Shown here piece after piece: positions 35,192 to 45,826 of a stretch of 64,000 nt of DNA. The notes under the pieces were generated by a model. That model did no database searches, had not been told where the DNA came from, and saw only the letters and a list, made by a program, of their open reading frames with translations. Origin of the DNA: Chryseobacterium nepalense. GTDB lineage: Bacteria; Bacteroidota; Bacteroidia; Flavobacteriales; Weeksellaceae. The first letter of the stretch is position 1. Each line of letters starts with the position of its first letter. A program made the position numbers and the translations under genes. Location: NCBI RefSeq assembly GCF_023195755.1, contig NZ_CP096203.1, positions 992,001 through 1,056,000 of the forward strand. Direction: 5' to 3'.

Positions 35192-37162
35192 ATGACTCCT
35201 GAACATTCAACAGATAATATTTTCAGTCCTGATTTAATCATACAGGCACTGGCCTCCTCTCCTGCACCAACTGCCATATATTCAGGTGAAAATATGATCA
35301 TCCGCTTTGCAAATGAAGGCATGCTGGCTTTATGGGGAAAAGATTCGTCTGCAATCGGTAAACCCTTAATGGAGGCGATTCCGGAGTTGGAGGGACAGCC
35401 CTTTTTGGGATTATTACAGCAAGTCTGGCGTTCCGGTAAAACCTACTCTATATCGGAGGCTCCTGCAAAACTGATCAAAAACGGACAGGAAATGCTCGAT
35501 TATTTTGATTATGAATACAAAGCACTTACTGATCAAAACAATAAAACATGGTGCATACTTAATACAGCACTTAATGTAACTTCGCGCCGTGAATTTTTAC
35601 AGCAGATACGAGAGAAAGAAGAAAGAGAACATGCACTCAATGAGGAAATGGCTGCTACCCTTGAAGAGCTGACTTCCACTAATGAAGAACTCAGTGATTC
35701 TATAAAACAACTTGCACACAGCAGGGAGTACATACGAACGATTATTGAACAGGCTCCTGTTGGAATTGCAATGCTGAAGGGACCAGACCACATCATTGAA
35801 ATTGCCAATCCTGCCATCCTTAGCATTTGGGGCCGCAAGGAGTCGGAACTTGTTGGCTTTCCCCATGAGAAAGCCCGCCCCGAACTACAGGGACAACCCG
35901 TTAACAAATGGCTCAGAGAAGTTTACAATAGTGGAAAACCTAAGATAAATAATGAATTTACAGTCAGATTACGGCACAATGATGGCTTAAGAGAAGCTAT
36001 TGTCAATTCCATATATCAGCCTATATTTTCTGAAGGAACTATTTCCGGAGTTCTTATCATTCTCGAAGAAATTACTCAGCAGGTTTTAGAGCGCCGCAAA
36101 AGTCAGAATGATCAGCAAATGCTTGCTCTTGCCATTGACGCCGGAGCACTTGCCACTTTCTATTATCAACCCGCAACCAACCTCTTTTCCGGAAATTCCT
36201 TACTTAATAATTGGTTTGGATTGTCATCAGAAGAAAATTTAGACTTATCTATTGCATTACAGGTCATTCTGCCTGAAGATAGAAACAGGGTTATTAATGC
36301 TATCACCAATGCTCTCAGTAAAGAATCTGACGGCCATTATTTTATTGAGTACCGAATACAAAATAACACCGATAAAAAAATAAGGCTGCTACAGGCGAAC
36401 GGAAGAGTTTTTTATGACTCACAGGACAATCCTTTAAGCCTTAACGGTACGCTTAGAGATATTACGGAACAGAAGAAAGAAGAACAGCGAAAAGATGATT
36501 TTATGGGAATGGTGAGCCATGAACTTAAAACACCACTCACCTCATTGAAAGCTTACCTTCAGCTGTTGCAAAGAACGAAAGCAAACGAGGAAAATTCCAG
36601 ACATCAAATTATGCTGGAAAAATCTGTAAAGCAAGTGGATTATATGAACAATATGATCAATGGTTTTCTTAATGTATCAAGACTCGATTCCGGACAAATG
36701 CACATTGAAAAAACAGTCTTCGATTTTCAGTCATTATTCGCAGAAATTGAACATGAGATTCTTTCCACCAACCATAGCCGCAGCTTTATTTTCAGAGCTT
36801 CCGGTCAAACATTAATCAATGCAGACCGCGACAAAATATCGCAGGTTATCCATAACCTTATCGGAAACGCTATAAAATACTCACCTGTCAATACATCGGT
36901 CATTATTGAATATGCAGCCATCGGCCAAAATAGCTTACAAGTTACTGTTACCGATCACGGAATCGGAATCTCCGAAGAAGATCAGCAACGAATTTTTGAA
37001 CGTTATTACCGTGTAAAAGACATTAATAGCAGAACGACATCGGGATTTGGTATAGGGCTTTACCTTTGTAAAGAAATTATTGATCTTCATAACGGTACAA
37101 TAGAGGTCCAGAGTTCAAAGATGGAAGGTACCACATTTGCATTCGTTTTACCGATTGAGTGA
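35192..37162 (+). CDS. PAS-domain sensor histidine kinase
   Basis: A 656-residue cytoplasmic kinase starting at ATG 35192; a TTG at 35075 would add 39 residues, but the promoter lies inside that extension. Three PAS units (about 12-130, 185-300 and 310-425) are joined by a short coiled coil (about 135-175, EEMAATLEELTSTNEELSDS). HisKA follows with H443 (GMVSHELKTPLTSLKAY), then the HATPase domain with N box (NLIGNAIKYSP), DHGIGISEED and FGIGLYLCKEI. No receiver or HPt, and no cognate response regulator adjacent, so its partner is unknown. It converges on the CHASE3 hybrid kinase. Confidence 0.88.
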   Translation: MTPEHSTDNIFSPDLIIQALASSPAPTAIYSGENMIIRFANEGMLALWGKDSSAIGKPLMEAIPELEGQPFLGLLQQVWRSGKTYSISEAPAKLIKNGQEMLDYFDYEYKALTDQNNKTWCILNTALNVTSRREFLQQIREKEEREHALNEEMAATLEELTSTNEELSDSIKQLAHSREYIRTIIEQAPVGIAMLKGPDHIIEIANPAILSIWGRKESELVGFPHEKARPELQGQPVNKWLREVYNSGKPKINNEFTVRLRHNDGLREAIVNSIYQPIFSEGTISGVLIILEEITQQVLERRKSQNDQQMLALAIDAGALATFYYQPATNLFSGNSLLNNWFGLSSEENLDLSIALQVILPEDRNRVINAITNALSKESDGHYFIEYRIQNNTDKKIRLLQANGRVFYDSQDNPLSLNGTLRDITEQKKEEQRKDDFMGMVSHELKTPLTSLKAYLQLLQRTKANEENSRHQIMLEKSVKQVDYMNNMINGFLNVSRLDSGQMHIEKTVFDFQSLFAEIEHEILSTNHSRSFIFRASGQTLINADRDKISQVIHNLIGNAIKYSPVNTSVIIEYAAIGQNSLQVTVTDHGIGISEEDQQRIFERYYRVKDINSRTTSGFGIGLYLCKEIIDLHNGTIEVQSSKMEGTTFAFVLPIE

Positions 37163-37199
37163 CAAAACCTTCCAGCTAAGTATCTGTCTGTAAATATAT

Positions 37200-37229
37200 A
37201 CCGGAATTCCTACAAAGAAAAATTCCGGT
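37200..37229. terminator. Bidirectional terminator between two kinase genes
   Basis: ACCGGAATT / AATTCCGGT, a 9-bp stem with a 12-base loop in a 73-base gap between convergent genes. Confidence 0.7.
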
Positions 37230-37235
37230 AAAATT

Positions 37236-40200
37236 CTATTTCATTAAATCTTTAACAATATCTAATCCTATTTTTATGTCCTGATGTATTTCATTGCTCA
37301 TGGTATAAAAATCCATTCCATCTTCTCCCATCTTCTCCCATTTCAGAGCACACTCAGAAAGCTTGAAAAGCCCGGCACTGCCTGCAGTTCCTTTAAGTTT
37401 GTGAAGGATCATTCTGGTTTCTGCAATATCTTTTTCCTGGGCTGCCTTTTCTATATTTTTTTCCGCATGAGAAAGTTCCTGGATCAGCAAATTGAGAAAA
37501 ACTTCTTTGAAATCTTCATCATCTCCAATCTGCTCATTTAGCATATTGAGATTAATATACTGTTCCGTATTCATTTCTGACTGATTTTGATCATCAACAA
37601 CAAGAGCATCCGTGTTATTATTCCCGTTAACACCGATATATTTTGTAAGCATTTCCTGAAGATCTGCCTGTCTGAGAGGCTTGGGAAGAAAGTCAGTCAT
37701 TCCGGCTTCCAGGCATTTTTCTTTTTCACCCAGTACATTTCCTGCGGTAACGCCAATAATCGGCACACCGGTGTAATCCGGAAGCATGCGGATCTGTTTC
37801 GTGGCTTCAATACCGTTCATTACCGGCATCTGGACATCCATAAGAATAATGGAGAATTGTTTTTTCTGACACAATTCCAAGGCTTCCAGCCCGTTTACGG
37901 CTTCCGTAAGATGTGCATCAGGAGTAATGGATTTCATTATTCTGTTATTCAGTACCATGTTCACTGGATTATCATCTACCAGAAGAACTTCAAGTTCTGA
38001 TACAAATGAATAGGAATTTTTCTCATCCTGATGTTCAATAATAATTTCTAATGTATTATTCCGGGCCACCTTTCGCAGCGTTTTGTATAAATCATCAGAT
38101 TTAATAGGTTTCACCAGCAAAAAGGCATTTTCCTTTTCCCTGATTGACGTAATTACTTCTAATTCTTCCGAAGAAGAGGAAAGTATTATAATAGGAAGAC
38201 TATCCTTTCTCTGTTGGAAAAGCTCCCTGATTTTATCAATAGTTTCCAGTCCGGACATGAGTGGCATATGGTAATCCATGAGAATCACATCGAACTTTTC
38301 ACCTTTCATGAGGATTTCCAGCGCTTCCATTCCGTTGGCAGCCAGCGTAGTCTCAATATTTTTATAACCAAGCATATGATCAAGAATAATCCTGTTGCTT
38401 TCGTTATCATCTACCACCAATGCTCTTTTTATCGTCATATCTTCCTCTTCCCTGGATTCGGAGATTTCATAAGGCATTTTTATATCAAAGAAAAATACAG
38501 AACCTCTATCTGGCGCACTGATCAGCGACAAATGACTTCCCATATATTTCAGAATATTGTTTGAAATGGTAAGTCCAAGCCCCGTTCCGCCATATCGTTT
38601 GCTGATCGAACTGTTTTCCTGGGTAAATGCATTAAAAATATATTTCTGCTTTTCAACCGGAATACCAATTCCCGTATCCCTTACAGAAAACCGCAGTGAA
38701 ATATTTTTATCATCCATGCGGAGCTTCTCCACTTTCAGCTCAATCTCTCCTTTTTCCGTAAACTTAACGGCGTTTCCAAGCAAATTGATCAGAATCTGTT
38801 TTAATCTGGATTCATCGATCAGAAGCGTTTTCGGTAGTCCCGGCTCGATATTCAGGAGAAGTTCGATATTTTTTTTCTGCGACTGATAAAGGATCACATT
38901 GATGACCTGGCTCACCATGTCATACACATCGCTTTTCTCAATCAACAGCTCCAATTTTCCGGATTCTATCTTGGAAAAATCTAAAATATCATTGATAATG
39001 TTGAGCAGGTTTTCCCCCGATTCATTAATGTAATTAAGATATTGGGTCTGAATTTCATTCAGCGGTGTTCTGAGAAGAAGATCGGAAAATCCGATCACCC
39101 CGTTGAGTGGCGTACGGATCTCGTGGCTCATATTGGCAAGAAATTCAGATTTCGCCTTACTGGCCATATCGGCCACTTCCTTCGCATTTCTCAGTTCCTC
39201 ATTAATCAATATTGCATTTGTTATATTTTGTACCGAAATAATGATACCCCCCACTTCATCTTCAGTAAGATACCAAGGTCCCACCTTCAGATCATAATGC
39301 TGAATTTCATCTTTACCTGGTATTTTAAGGGCAAAATCTCCATTAGTATATGTTTTACCCAATAAAGCATTTTGGTATATTTCTTTTCTTTCCTCCGGAA
39401 CATCCTGTGATATGGCAAACAAGCTGTTTCCGATAAGATCCACATCATTCATATTGAATTCCTCTCTCCATTCGGTGCTCACGGAAACATAATTAAGGTC
39501 CTTATCAAACATGGCCAAAGGAATCGGAACATCCGTCACAAACGACTGCATCATCGCTTCTTTTCTGGTCACTTCCAGAAACATTTTTTTGAATGCATCA
39601 ATATCCTGGATGATCCCGAAAACCCTGCTGCAGACCTCACCCTCAAATTCCGGGAGCCCTTGTACCCTTACCCAGATCGTAACTCCGTCATTGCGAACAA
39701 GCTGTAATTCTTCATCAAAAGGAACTCCTTCAGTCATAGCTCTGTTAAAGAGGAATTTCATTCTGTCCAGGCTATCATCTTTGAAGAAGCTGACCGCATT
39801 TTCAAAATCAGGCTGAAAATCATTTCCGACTTTATGAATTTCTTTTGTACTCTGGGACCAGAAAACAGTTCCTGTTTTCATATTGACTTCCCAGCCTCCT
39901 ACCTGGGCAACGGAGCTTGTCTGCTCAAGAATTTCTTTTGTGTAAGAAAGATCATTTTCTAATTTATCCCTACGGATAAGGTCGGCTTTTAGCTGTATAT
40001 AAAAGAATATTGTTACCGCAATGGCTGCAACAGCAGAAAAAATAATAAACAAAACAGTGGATTGAGAAGAGCTGTTCAGATCATTATCCTTTACAGCAAG
40101 CTGCATTTCTTCATATTTTACAAATTCCCCAACCAGCGTACGGCATTGGTCCATAGCTGTCTTGTTCTGAACGAGTTCTTTTGGGGTCATTATTATTCCG

Positions 40201-40592
40201 TTTTTGCGTCTTTCAATGAACAATGCATTTGCTTTCATCATTATATCTGAAGTGCGCATCAGCTCATTCAGAAGCTTAAGCTGGTGTTTATCTCTAATAT
40301 TTAAATCGTTTATAGTAGAAATAAGCACAGCATATTGTTTCATCCCTTTATCCAGAGGCTCAAGAAAATTTTTCTGCCCTGTAAGCTGATATCCACGGAT
40401 ACCTGTTTCCGTATTTAAAAGAGAATTTAAAACATCTTTAACTAAACTTATTGACTCTTTACTTTTCAATAAACTTTCCCTGTTTTCCATTTGCTTTTGT
40501 ATGCTAATAAAAGATGCAACAGAGCCTGCAATCAGCAGTAATAAGGAAAGTGCTACTCCAATCCGGAGATTTCTTATGATTTTTTTCGGCAT
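37236..40592 (-). CDS. CHASE3 hybrid histidine kinase (PAS-PAS-HisKA-HATPase-REC-REC-HPt)
   Basis: An 1118-residue membrane sensor. TM1 (about 10-30), a CHASE3 extracytoplasmic helical domain (about 35-175, with [20 protein letters not shown]) and TM2 (about 178-200) are followed by two PAS units (215-335 and 345-465), HisKA with H490 ([12 protein letters not shown]), HATPase, two receivers ([10 protein letters not shown] and IILMDVQMP) and a C-terminal HPt ([10 protein letters not shown]). From about residue 220 on it is co-linear with the split kinase at 9239-13170, and the HisKA/HATPase DNA is almost identical between them. It is intact at the A tract where the other is shifted. No receiver gene adjacent; it could share the CheY-like protein at 8869. 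Confidence 0.92.
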   Translation of the reverse strand: MPKKIIRNLRIGVALSLLLLIAGSVASFISIQKQMENRESLLKSKESISLVKDVLNSLLNTETGIRGYQLTGQKNFLEPLDKGMKQYAVLISTINDLNIRDKHQLKLLNELMRTSDIMMKANALFIERRKNGIIMTPKELVQNKTAMDQCRTLVGEFVKYEEMQLAVKDNDLNSSSQSTVLFIIFSAVAAIAVTIFFYIQLKADLIRRDKLENDLSYTKEILEQTSSVAQVGGWEVNMKTGTVFWSQSTKEIHKVGNDFQPDFENAVSFFKDDSLDRMKFLFNRAMTEGVPFDEELQLVRNDGVTIWVRVQGLPEFEGEVCSRVFGIIQDIDAFKKMFLEVTRKEAMMQSFVTDVPIPLAMFDKDLNYVSVSTEWREEFNMNDVDLIGNSLFAISQDVPEERKEIYQNALLGKTYTNGDFALKIPGKDEIQHYDLKVGPWYLTEDEVGGIIISVQNITNAILINEELRNAKEVADMASKAKSEFLANMSHEIRTPLNGVIGFSDLLLRTPLNEIQTQYLNYINESGENLLNIINDILDFSKIESGKLELLIEKSDVYDMVSQVINVILYQSQKKNIELLLNIEPGLPKTLLIDESRLKQILINLLGNAVKFTEKGEIELKVEKLRMDDKNISLRFSVRDTGIGIPVEKQKYIFNAFTQENSSISKRYGGTGLGLTISNNILKYMGSHLSLISAPDRGSVFFFDIKMPYEISESREEEDMTIKRALVVDDNESNRIILDHMLGYKNIETTLAANGMEALEILMKGEKFDVILMDYHMPLMSGLETIDKIRELFQQRKDSLPIIILSSSSEELEVITSIREKENAFLLVKPIKSDDLYKTLRKVARNNTLEIIIEHQDEKNSYSFVSELEVLLVDDNPVNMVLNNRIMKSITPDAHLTEAVNGLEALELCQKKQFSIILMDVQMPVMNGIEATKQIRMLPDYTGVPIIGVTAGNVLGEKEKCLEAGMTDFLPKPLRQADLQEMLTKYIGVNGNNNTDALVVDDQNQSEMNTEQYINLNMLNEQIGDDEDFKEVFLNLLIQELSHAEKNIEKAAQEKDIAETRMILHKLKGTAGSAGLFKLSECALKWEKMGEDGMDFYTMSNEIHQDIKIGLDIVKDLMK

Positions 40593-40810
40593 TAAAAATT
40601 CTTTATGGTAAAGTAAAAAAAATAAATTCTTATATAACTAATTTAATTTAACAATTTATCATAATATACGCCAAAATAATAAGCATATATTAAAGAATCA
40701 GAGAATTAATATTTTTGAAAATCAATTGATAATTGTTCAGAACACCTACAGAAAAAACTCATCATTATTTTTAAAAATTAATTCTCCAGTTTGATTATCA
40801 GATACATCTA
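40593..40810. other. AT-rich region upstream of the CHASE3 kinase
   Basis: No gene seen. It probably contains the promoter of the kinase; no perfect minus-strand TAnnTTTG element was found. Confidence 0.4.
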
Positions 40811-40837
40811 AAAATCCGAAGAAATTCTCCGGATTTT
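40811..40837 (-). terminator. Terminator of the DxD glycosyltransferase gene
   Basis: Stem AAAATCCG / CGGATTTT followed by T residues on the minus strand, about 70 bases past the stop codon. Confidence 0.7.
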
Positions 40838-40904
40838 CATAGCCTCTTCATTTATGTAATAAGAAAATCGACTGACTCCTCTCACATAATCATTAAAATT
40901 TGTT

Positions 40905-41696
40905 TTACTCTTTATTACTAAAAGCATTTTTTTTAACATAAGCCGCTATATGTTCTATAGGAATCAGGTCAAGTAGATCATCTACGTTAATTATTTTGTG
41001 CTCATCCAGAATACTTTTTACGGCTTTGGATGCTCCCGGATATGTGGTAATCCGTTCCAAAAGACCGTATACATTAACCATTTTTTTATGGGTATTTTCT
41101 GAATCACCACCAAACCAGGAACCATTGAAATGATGGCTTACATAATTTTTAGGCAGATCTTGTGAAAAATAAATCGATGGATATAAGGTCACATCATGTT
41201 TTAGCTTCTGAACGGTGTCACTATAGCGATCCGCACCATACTTTTTTTCAAGCATTTCTGAGAAAATATCAGTATTTATACGTTCTTCAAAACCTTCTTG
41301 TTTATTGTAATAGTCTACAAAATCTTTAGATAACTGATGTTTTGGTTCGGCCATCCAGAAAGCAGAATACGGTACTCCTTTAACCTCAAAACCGCATACT
41401 GCTTTTTCATTCAAAAATTCATCCAAAGGCAGCTTCAGTTCCATGTCGGTATCCATATACACCCCACCATGTTCGTACATCACTTTAGATCTTACATAAT
41501 CTGAAACAAAAGCCCATTTTTTTTTGGCAAATGCTTCCTTCACATAATTATTATCATCCAGAGGGGCATTACTTTCATTCCACTCGATAATTTCATAATC
41601 CGGGTGAATTTTTTTCCAGGTAGCGATGCAATGTTCGGCCAGCTCGTCTTTAGGATGCCCTCCAAACCAGCAGTAGTGTATTTTCTTTGGTATCAT
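40905..41696 (-). CDS. DxD-motif glycosyltransferase (capsular polysaccharide synthesis family)
   Basis: A 263-residue soluble protein. IPKKIHYCWFGG (residues 2-13), the TWKKIHPDYEIIEWNE segment and SDYVRSKVMYEHGGVYMDTD with D66, R69 and the DxD at D82/D84 are the signature of the Gly_transf_sug / OCH1-like family that moves sugars from nucleotide-sugars onto glycans or lipids using a metal ion. Donor and acceptor are unknown. Monocistronic by its own terminator; it may decorate a surface polysaccharide, but no other glycan genes are adjacent. Confidence 0.88.
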   Translation of the reverse strand: MIPKKIHYCWFGGHPKDELAEHCIATWKKIHPDYEIIEWNESNAPLDDNNYVKEAFAKKKWAFVSDYVRSKVMYEHGGVYMDTDMELKLPLDEFLNEKAVCGFEVKGVPYSAFWMAEPKHQLSKDFVDYYNKQEGFEERINTDIFSEMLEKKYGADRYSDTVQKLKHDVTLYPSIYFSQDLPKNYVSHHFNGSWFGGDSENTHKKMVNVYGLLERITTYPGASKAVKSILDEHKIINVDDLLDLIPIEHIAAYVKKNAFSNKE

Positions 41697-41890
41697 AACT
41701 TAATATTTTAGAATTGGTTTGATTTAACCATACAAACATTAAACCTTTATCGAAAGCAAAAGCAATAAAAATATGCTTTTACATCAGTTTCTTGCAGATA
41801 CCCTATTTATTTTTTTGCTAAATCTACTGATTTTATGCCTGATAGGTATGATATTCGATACAGCATTGATTGATTATTAATAATATTCTT

Positions 41891-43222
41891 ATGAAACATA
41901 TTTCAGATCGCCGGTACCAGCCCAGATCCTATGTTGAAATTTCCACGTCGGAATGGGTGAAAAATGCAACACTTTATGAACTCAATATAAGACAGTTTTC
42001 TGAAGAAGGTAATTTTAAAGCGATAGAAGAACAACTACCAAGGCTTAAAAAGCTGGGGATTGATATCATCTGGCTGATGCCGATACACCCCATCGGGGAA
42101 CTTCATCGTAAAGGAAGCTTAGGAAGCTACTATTCTGTTAAAAATTATTTTGAGGTTAATCCTGAATTCGGAACTGAAGAAGATTTCAAAAGCCTGGTAA
42201 AGAAGATCCATGATGAAGGGATGTTTGTGATTCTGGATTGGGTAGCCAATCATACAAGCTGGGACAACACCCTGGTTGCAGAGCATCCAGAATGGTACAC
42301 AAGGTCGAGAAAAAATACTTTTCAGTCTACAAGATGGCGTGACTATGACGATATCATTGAATTAGATTACAGCCATCCTGAGCTGCGCCGGTATATGACT
42401 GACGCTTTGAAATACTGGATCAGCGAATTTGATATTGACGGCTATCGTTGTGACATTGCGAGTTTCGTGCCCCTTGATTTCTGGGAAAATGTAAGATCAG
42501 AGCTGGACACCTTAAAACCTGTTTTTATGCTGGCTGAAGGTGAAGACCGGGATTTGCACAGGAAAGCATTTGATGCCACTTATAACTGGACTTTATGGAA
42601 TATCCTGCATCAGATTGCTCTTAATCATTACAGTGTTAAAACGTTAACTGAGGCCTATCTTGCAGAGCATGTATCCGTATTTCCCAAGGAGGCTTTAAGA
42701 ATGAACTTTATTGATAATCACGATAAAAATTCCTGGGAGGGGACACCTTCCGGTAATTTTGGAGATGCTTTACAGGCAGCCACCGTCTTTACTTTTATGA
42801 TGGATGGTATTCCTTTGGTTTACAATGGTCAGGAAGCCGGACTTGACCGTTCACTGGAATTTTTTGAAAAAGATCCCATCAATTGGCAAACGCATGACAA
42901 TGCACAACTTTATGCTACGATTTTTGATCTGAAGCACCGCAATCAGGCATTGTGGAATGGCCGTTTTGGAGGTGAAATCGTAAGAATTATGAATGATAAG
43001 ATGGACCAGATCATTTCATTTGTCAGAGAGAAAAACGGCCATAAAGTACTTACATTTATTAATCTGAGCAAAGATCATGTACTCGCACAGTTTGATACAT
43101 CTTTTGATAAAGGATCCTATGAAAATCTTTTCTCAGGAAAAGAACAGATTGTAGATGATACCCTGATTATTGATTTGGAGCCATGGGATTATGTTGTACT
43201 GCACCATACTCCATCAAATTGA
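41891..43222 (+). CDS. GH13 alpha-amylase-family enzyme, cytoplasmic
   Basis: A 443-residue enzyme starting at ATG 41891; a TTG at 41870 is less likely. No signal peptide. The (beta/alpha)8 motifs are complete: region I with D116, N120 and H121 (LDWVANHTSWDN), region II with nucleophile D188 (GYRCDIASF), region III acid/base E216 (MLAEGED) and region IV with N276, H277 and D278 (FIDNHDKNSW). A short C-terminal beta domain follows (about 360-443). It probably hydrolyses or transfers alpha-glucans or maltodextrins inside the cell; exact specificity cannot be told from sequence. No sugar-utilisation genes adjacent. Confidence 0.9.
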   Translation: MKHISDRRYQPRSYVEISTSEWVKNATLYELNIRQFSEEGNFKAIEEQLPRLKKLGIDIIWLMPIHPIGELHRKGSLGSYYSVKNYFEVNPEFGTEEDFKSLVKKIHDEGMFVILDWVANHTSWDNTLVAEHPEWYTRSRKNTFQSTRWRDYDDIIELDYSHPELRRYMTDALKYWISEFDIDGYRCDIASFVPLDFWENVRSELDTLKPVFMLAEGEDRDLHRKAFDATYNWTLWNILHQIALNHYSVKTLTEAYLAEHVSVFPKEALRMNFIDNHDKNSWEGTPSGNFGDALQAATVFTFMMDGIPLVYNGQEAGLDRSLEFFEKDPINWQTHDNAQLYATIFDLKHRNQALWNGRFGGEIVRIMNDKMDQIISFVREKNGHKVLTFINLSKDHVLAQFDTSFDKGSYENLFSGKEQIVDDTLIIDLEPWDYVVLHHTPSN

Positions 43223-43304
43223 AGTAAAAATTTCAATACAAATTGCATTTGGCACTAATTATGAATGATTTATATTATTACATTAACCTTTAAATTTAAT
43301 TGTT

Positions 43305-43436
43305 ATGGGAATTAAACCAGGACCGAAAAAAGTTGCAGAATCAACGGATAAGTTAGATCAGCGCCAAAGAGATAACAAGGAAACTCCAAAGAATAAAAAA
43401 GAACTTAAACCTCATCACCACAAAAAAGGTGACTAA
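43305..43436 (+). CDS. Small Lys-rich basic protein
   Basis: A 43-residue frame starting MGIKPGPKKVAESTDKLDQR and ending in HHHKKGD, highly charged with a His/Lys tail and presumably disordered. It has good spacing from upstream sequence and its own terminator immediately after, which supports a real gene. Function unknown; nucleic-acid or stress-related roles are possible but unproven. Confidence 0.6.
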   Translation: MGIKPGPKKVAESTDKLDQRQRDNKETPKNKKELKPHHHKKGD

Positions 43437-43460
43437 AAGTATTCTTAAATTAAATTCTAA

Positions 43461-43486
43461 AATATCCCGGCATAAGCCGGGATATT
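43461..43486. terminator. Bidirectional terminator
   Basis: AATATCCCGGC / GCCGGGATATT, an 11-bp perfect stem with an ATAA loop and T tail. It ends the small basic-protein gene and, on the other strand, the second PaoABC-like operon. Confidence 0.92.
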
Positions 43487-43561
43487 TTTGTACTAAATTT
43501 AGTTGAGATCTGCATTCAACAAGCTTCCTTATTTGCCGTTTAGCAATAGTCTTGGTGTTAA

Positions 43562-45799
43562 TTACATCAACTTGTCAAAATGAATAGGAAGGTCATATAT
43601 TCTTTTTCCTGTTGCATGGAAGATAGCATTTGTAATAGCAGGAGGCATTCCTACTCCACCGATTTCTCCCACTCCTTTTACTCCCAGGTCATTCACAAAT
43701 GAATCATTTTCTTCTACAAAGATCACTTCCAGGTCATGAATATCTGCATGTACAGGAATATGATATTCCCCAAGATTGGCGTTCATATATCTTCCGAATT
43801 GATGATCGAGTATGGTTTCTTCGTGCAATGCCTTGCTGATTCCCCAAATCATCCCTCCCAAAACCTGACTTTCCGCTGTTTTAGGATTGATAATTTTACC
43901 GGCTGCAACCGCTGTGACGGCTCTTTTCACTTCAATAACGCCAAGTTCTTCATCCACTTCTACTTCAACGAAAACTGCACTGTGGACAGCTCTTGCTTTT
44001 TTTCCGTAAGTTAATGGATTGGGCATCGCAGAATTAGTCGTTCGAATAGCTTTACCCTCGTTTGCTTTTAAAATTTCTTTAATATCAATCTGTATTTCAG
44101 GCTGATCTTTTACCGAGATAATACCGTTTTTAAAAATAACATCTTTAAACTTGATATTTTTTAATACTGATCCGTTTAATTCTTTAGCTTTTTTAAAAAG
44201 TTTTTTATTTAAAGCCTGACAGGCATTCTGTACGGCAGGTCCCACTGTTGCAGTAGTAAACGATCCACCTTGGATAGGCGCAAAAGGCATTTTACTGTCG
44301 GCATATGAAAATGTAATATTTTCAACCGGAAGACCAAGTTCATCGGCTGCAATCTGGGTCATGATCGTTTTCGTACCGGTTCCGATATCGGTAACGGCAC
44401 TTTTTATTTCAACTTTTCCATCAGCAGTCATGATTGCTTCCGCGCGTCCCAAAATACGGTTGGCATCCCAGATTCCGGTAGCCATTCCGTAACCGACGAG
44501 CTTATTTCCACGCTTCATACTTCGGGGTTCAGGATTTCTTTCCTTCCATCCGAATTTTTCCGCACCTTCCAGATAACATTTTCTGAGTTCCTTACTGGAA
44601 TATTCCTTATCGCTGCTTTTATCAATTTCCGAATAATTGATAAGCCTTAATTCCAGCGGATCTATATTTAACTGGTAAGCAATTTCGTCCATTGTTACTT
44701 CGATAGCGTGCATTCCGGTACTTCCGCCGGGAGCCCTCATGTCAAGCGGACTGTAAACATCTAGTGGAACAATCTCATGTTCCAGCAATGTATTTTCTGC
44801 GGGATACAGCATATTGGCCCAGTTAACAACAATTTCCACATAATCTTCAAACCTCGACGTTTCTCCGATTGCTTTGTGATAAATCGCATTCACTTTACCT
44901 TCTTTATCAGCCCCAAATTTTGTATGCTGCAACGTTGGAGGCCGGTGTCCTATCATGTACATCTGCGAACGATCCAAGGTTACACGAACATTCCGTTTTA
45001 AAGCCAATGATGCCATTACTGCCATAAAAAGCTGCTGTTGCGGACGAAGACCAGAACCAAAACCACCACCAACAAACGGTGAAATCACCTGAACGTTCTT
45101 CATCTTCAGCCCGAAAACATTGGCAACATACATTTGGGAATTGATGGTTCCCTGGGTTTTATCGTAGATGGTGAGTTTATCTTTTCCTTCGTAAATTACG
45201 GTAGAAGCATACATTTCCATAGGATTGTGATGCTCGGTGCCATGACTGAAATGACTGTCCGTTTTTACAAATGAATTTTTATATTCTTTTTCAAAATCAC
45301 CGGTAGGTTTTGGCGGAGGAGGTTTCAGCAGCGATGCCAACCCTTTCTTAGGATCTCTTGCTTTATCCAAATTCGTTTTAAGATCTGTTTCAAATTTTTC
45401 TTCTTCATAGACGACTTTTATTTTTGCTGCAGCAAAACGTGCTAACTCAAAAGTTTCTGCTACGACCAAAGCGATTGGCTGACCATTGTATTTAATCTCA
45501 TTATCTTTAAGCGGTTTAAAAACAATTCCCGGAGGAGCATCCATATCGGCATACTGAAAATCAAACCAGGCCGTCGAAGGTCTGTTATCGTGAGTAAAAA
45601 CCTCAACAACGCCTTTCATTTTTGTTATTTCTGATGTATCAATGGCTTTAATTTTACCTTTCGTGATCGTGCTGTTTACGATATATCCATATAATAAATC
45701 GGGAGCATCATATTCCGCGGCATACTTTGCTTTTCCTGTCACTTTCAGATGACCTTCCAGACGACTTATTGGTTGTCCGACAGACGGTGTATTTTCCAT
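43562..45799 (-). CDS. Xanthine-dehydrogenase-family molybdopterin-binding subunit (PaoC-like), operon 2
   Basis: A 745-residue large subunit. The N-terminal domain (SRLEGHLKVTGKAKYAAEY) and the two molybdopterin domains with FVGGGFGSG, QGGSFTTATVGPA and the active-site Glu E712 (VKGVGEIGGVGMPP) mark a molybdenum hydroxylase that oxidises aldehydes or N-heterocycles with water as oxygen source. The cofactor is expected to be the cytosine dinucleotide form. It has no signal peptide of its own. With the FAD and 2Fe-2S subunits upstream it forms a complete PaoABC-type heterotrimer. This copy belongs to the operon whose small subunit has no Tat signal. Confidence 0.9.
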   Translation of the reverse strand: MENTPSVGQPISRLEGHLKVTGKAKYAAEYDAPDLLYGYIVNSTITKGKIKAIDTSEITKMKGVVEVFTHDNRPSTAWFDFQYADMDAPPGIVFKPLKDNEIKYNGQPIALVVAETFELARFAAAKIKVVYEEEKFETDLKTNLDKARDPKKGLASLLKPPPPKPTGDFEKEYKNSFVKTDSHFSHGTEHHNPMEMYASTVIYEGKDKLTIYDKTQGTINSQMYVANVFGLKMKNVQVISPFVGGGFGSGLRPQQQLFMAVMASLALKRNVRVTLDRSQMYMIGHRPPTLQHTKFGADKEGKVNAIYHKAIGETSRFEDYVEIVVNWANMLYPAENTLLEHEIVPLDVYSPLDMRAPGGSTGMHAIEVTMDEIAYQLNIDPLELRLINYSEIDKSSDKEYSSKELRKCYLEGAEKFGWKERNPEPRSMKRGNKLVGYGMATGIWDANRILGRAEAIMTADGKVEIKSAVTDIGTGTKTIMTQIAADELGLPVENITFSYADSKMPFAPIQGGSFTTATVGPAVQNACQALNKKLFKKAKELNGSVLKNIKFKDVIFKNGIISVKDQPEIQIDIKEILKANEGKAIRTTNSAMPNPLTYGKKARAVHSAVFVEVEVDEELGVIEVKRAVTAVAAGKIINPKTAESQVLGGMIWGISKALHEETILDHQFGRYMNANLGEYHIPVHADIHDLEVIFVEENDSFVNDLGVKGVGEIGGVGMPPAITNAIFHATGKRIYDLPIHFDKLM

Positions 45800-45826
45800 A
45801 AAATTTTAATTAGCATTAATAGTAAA

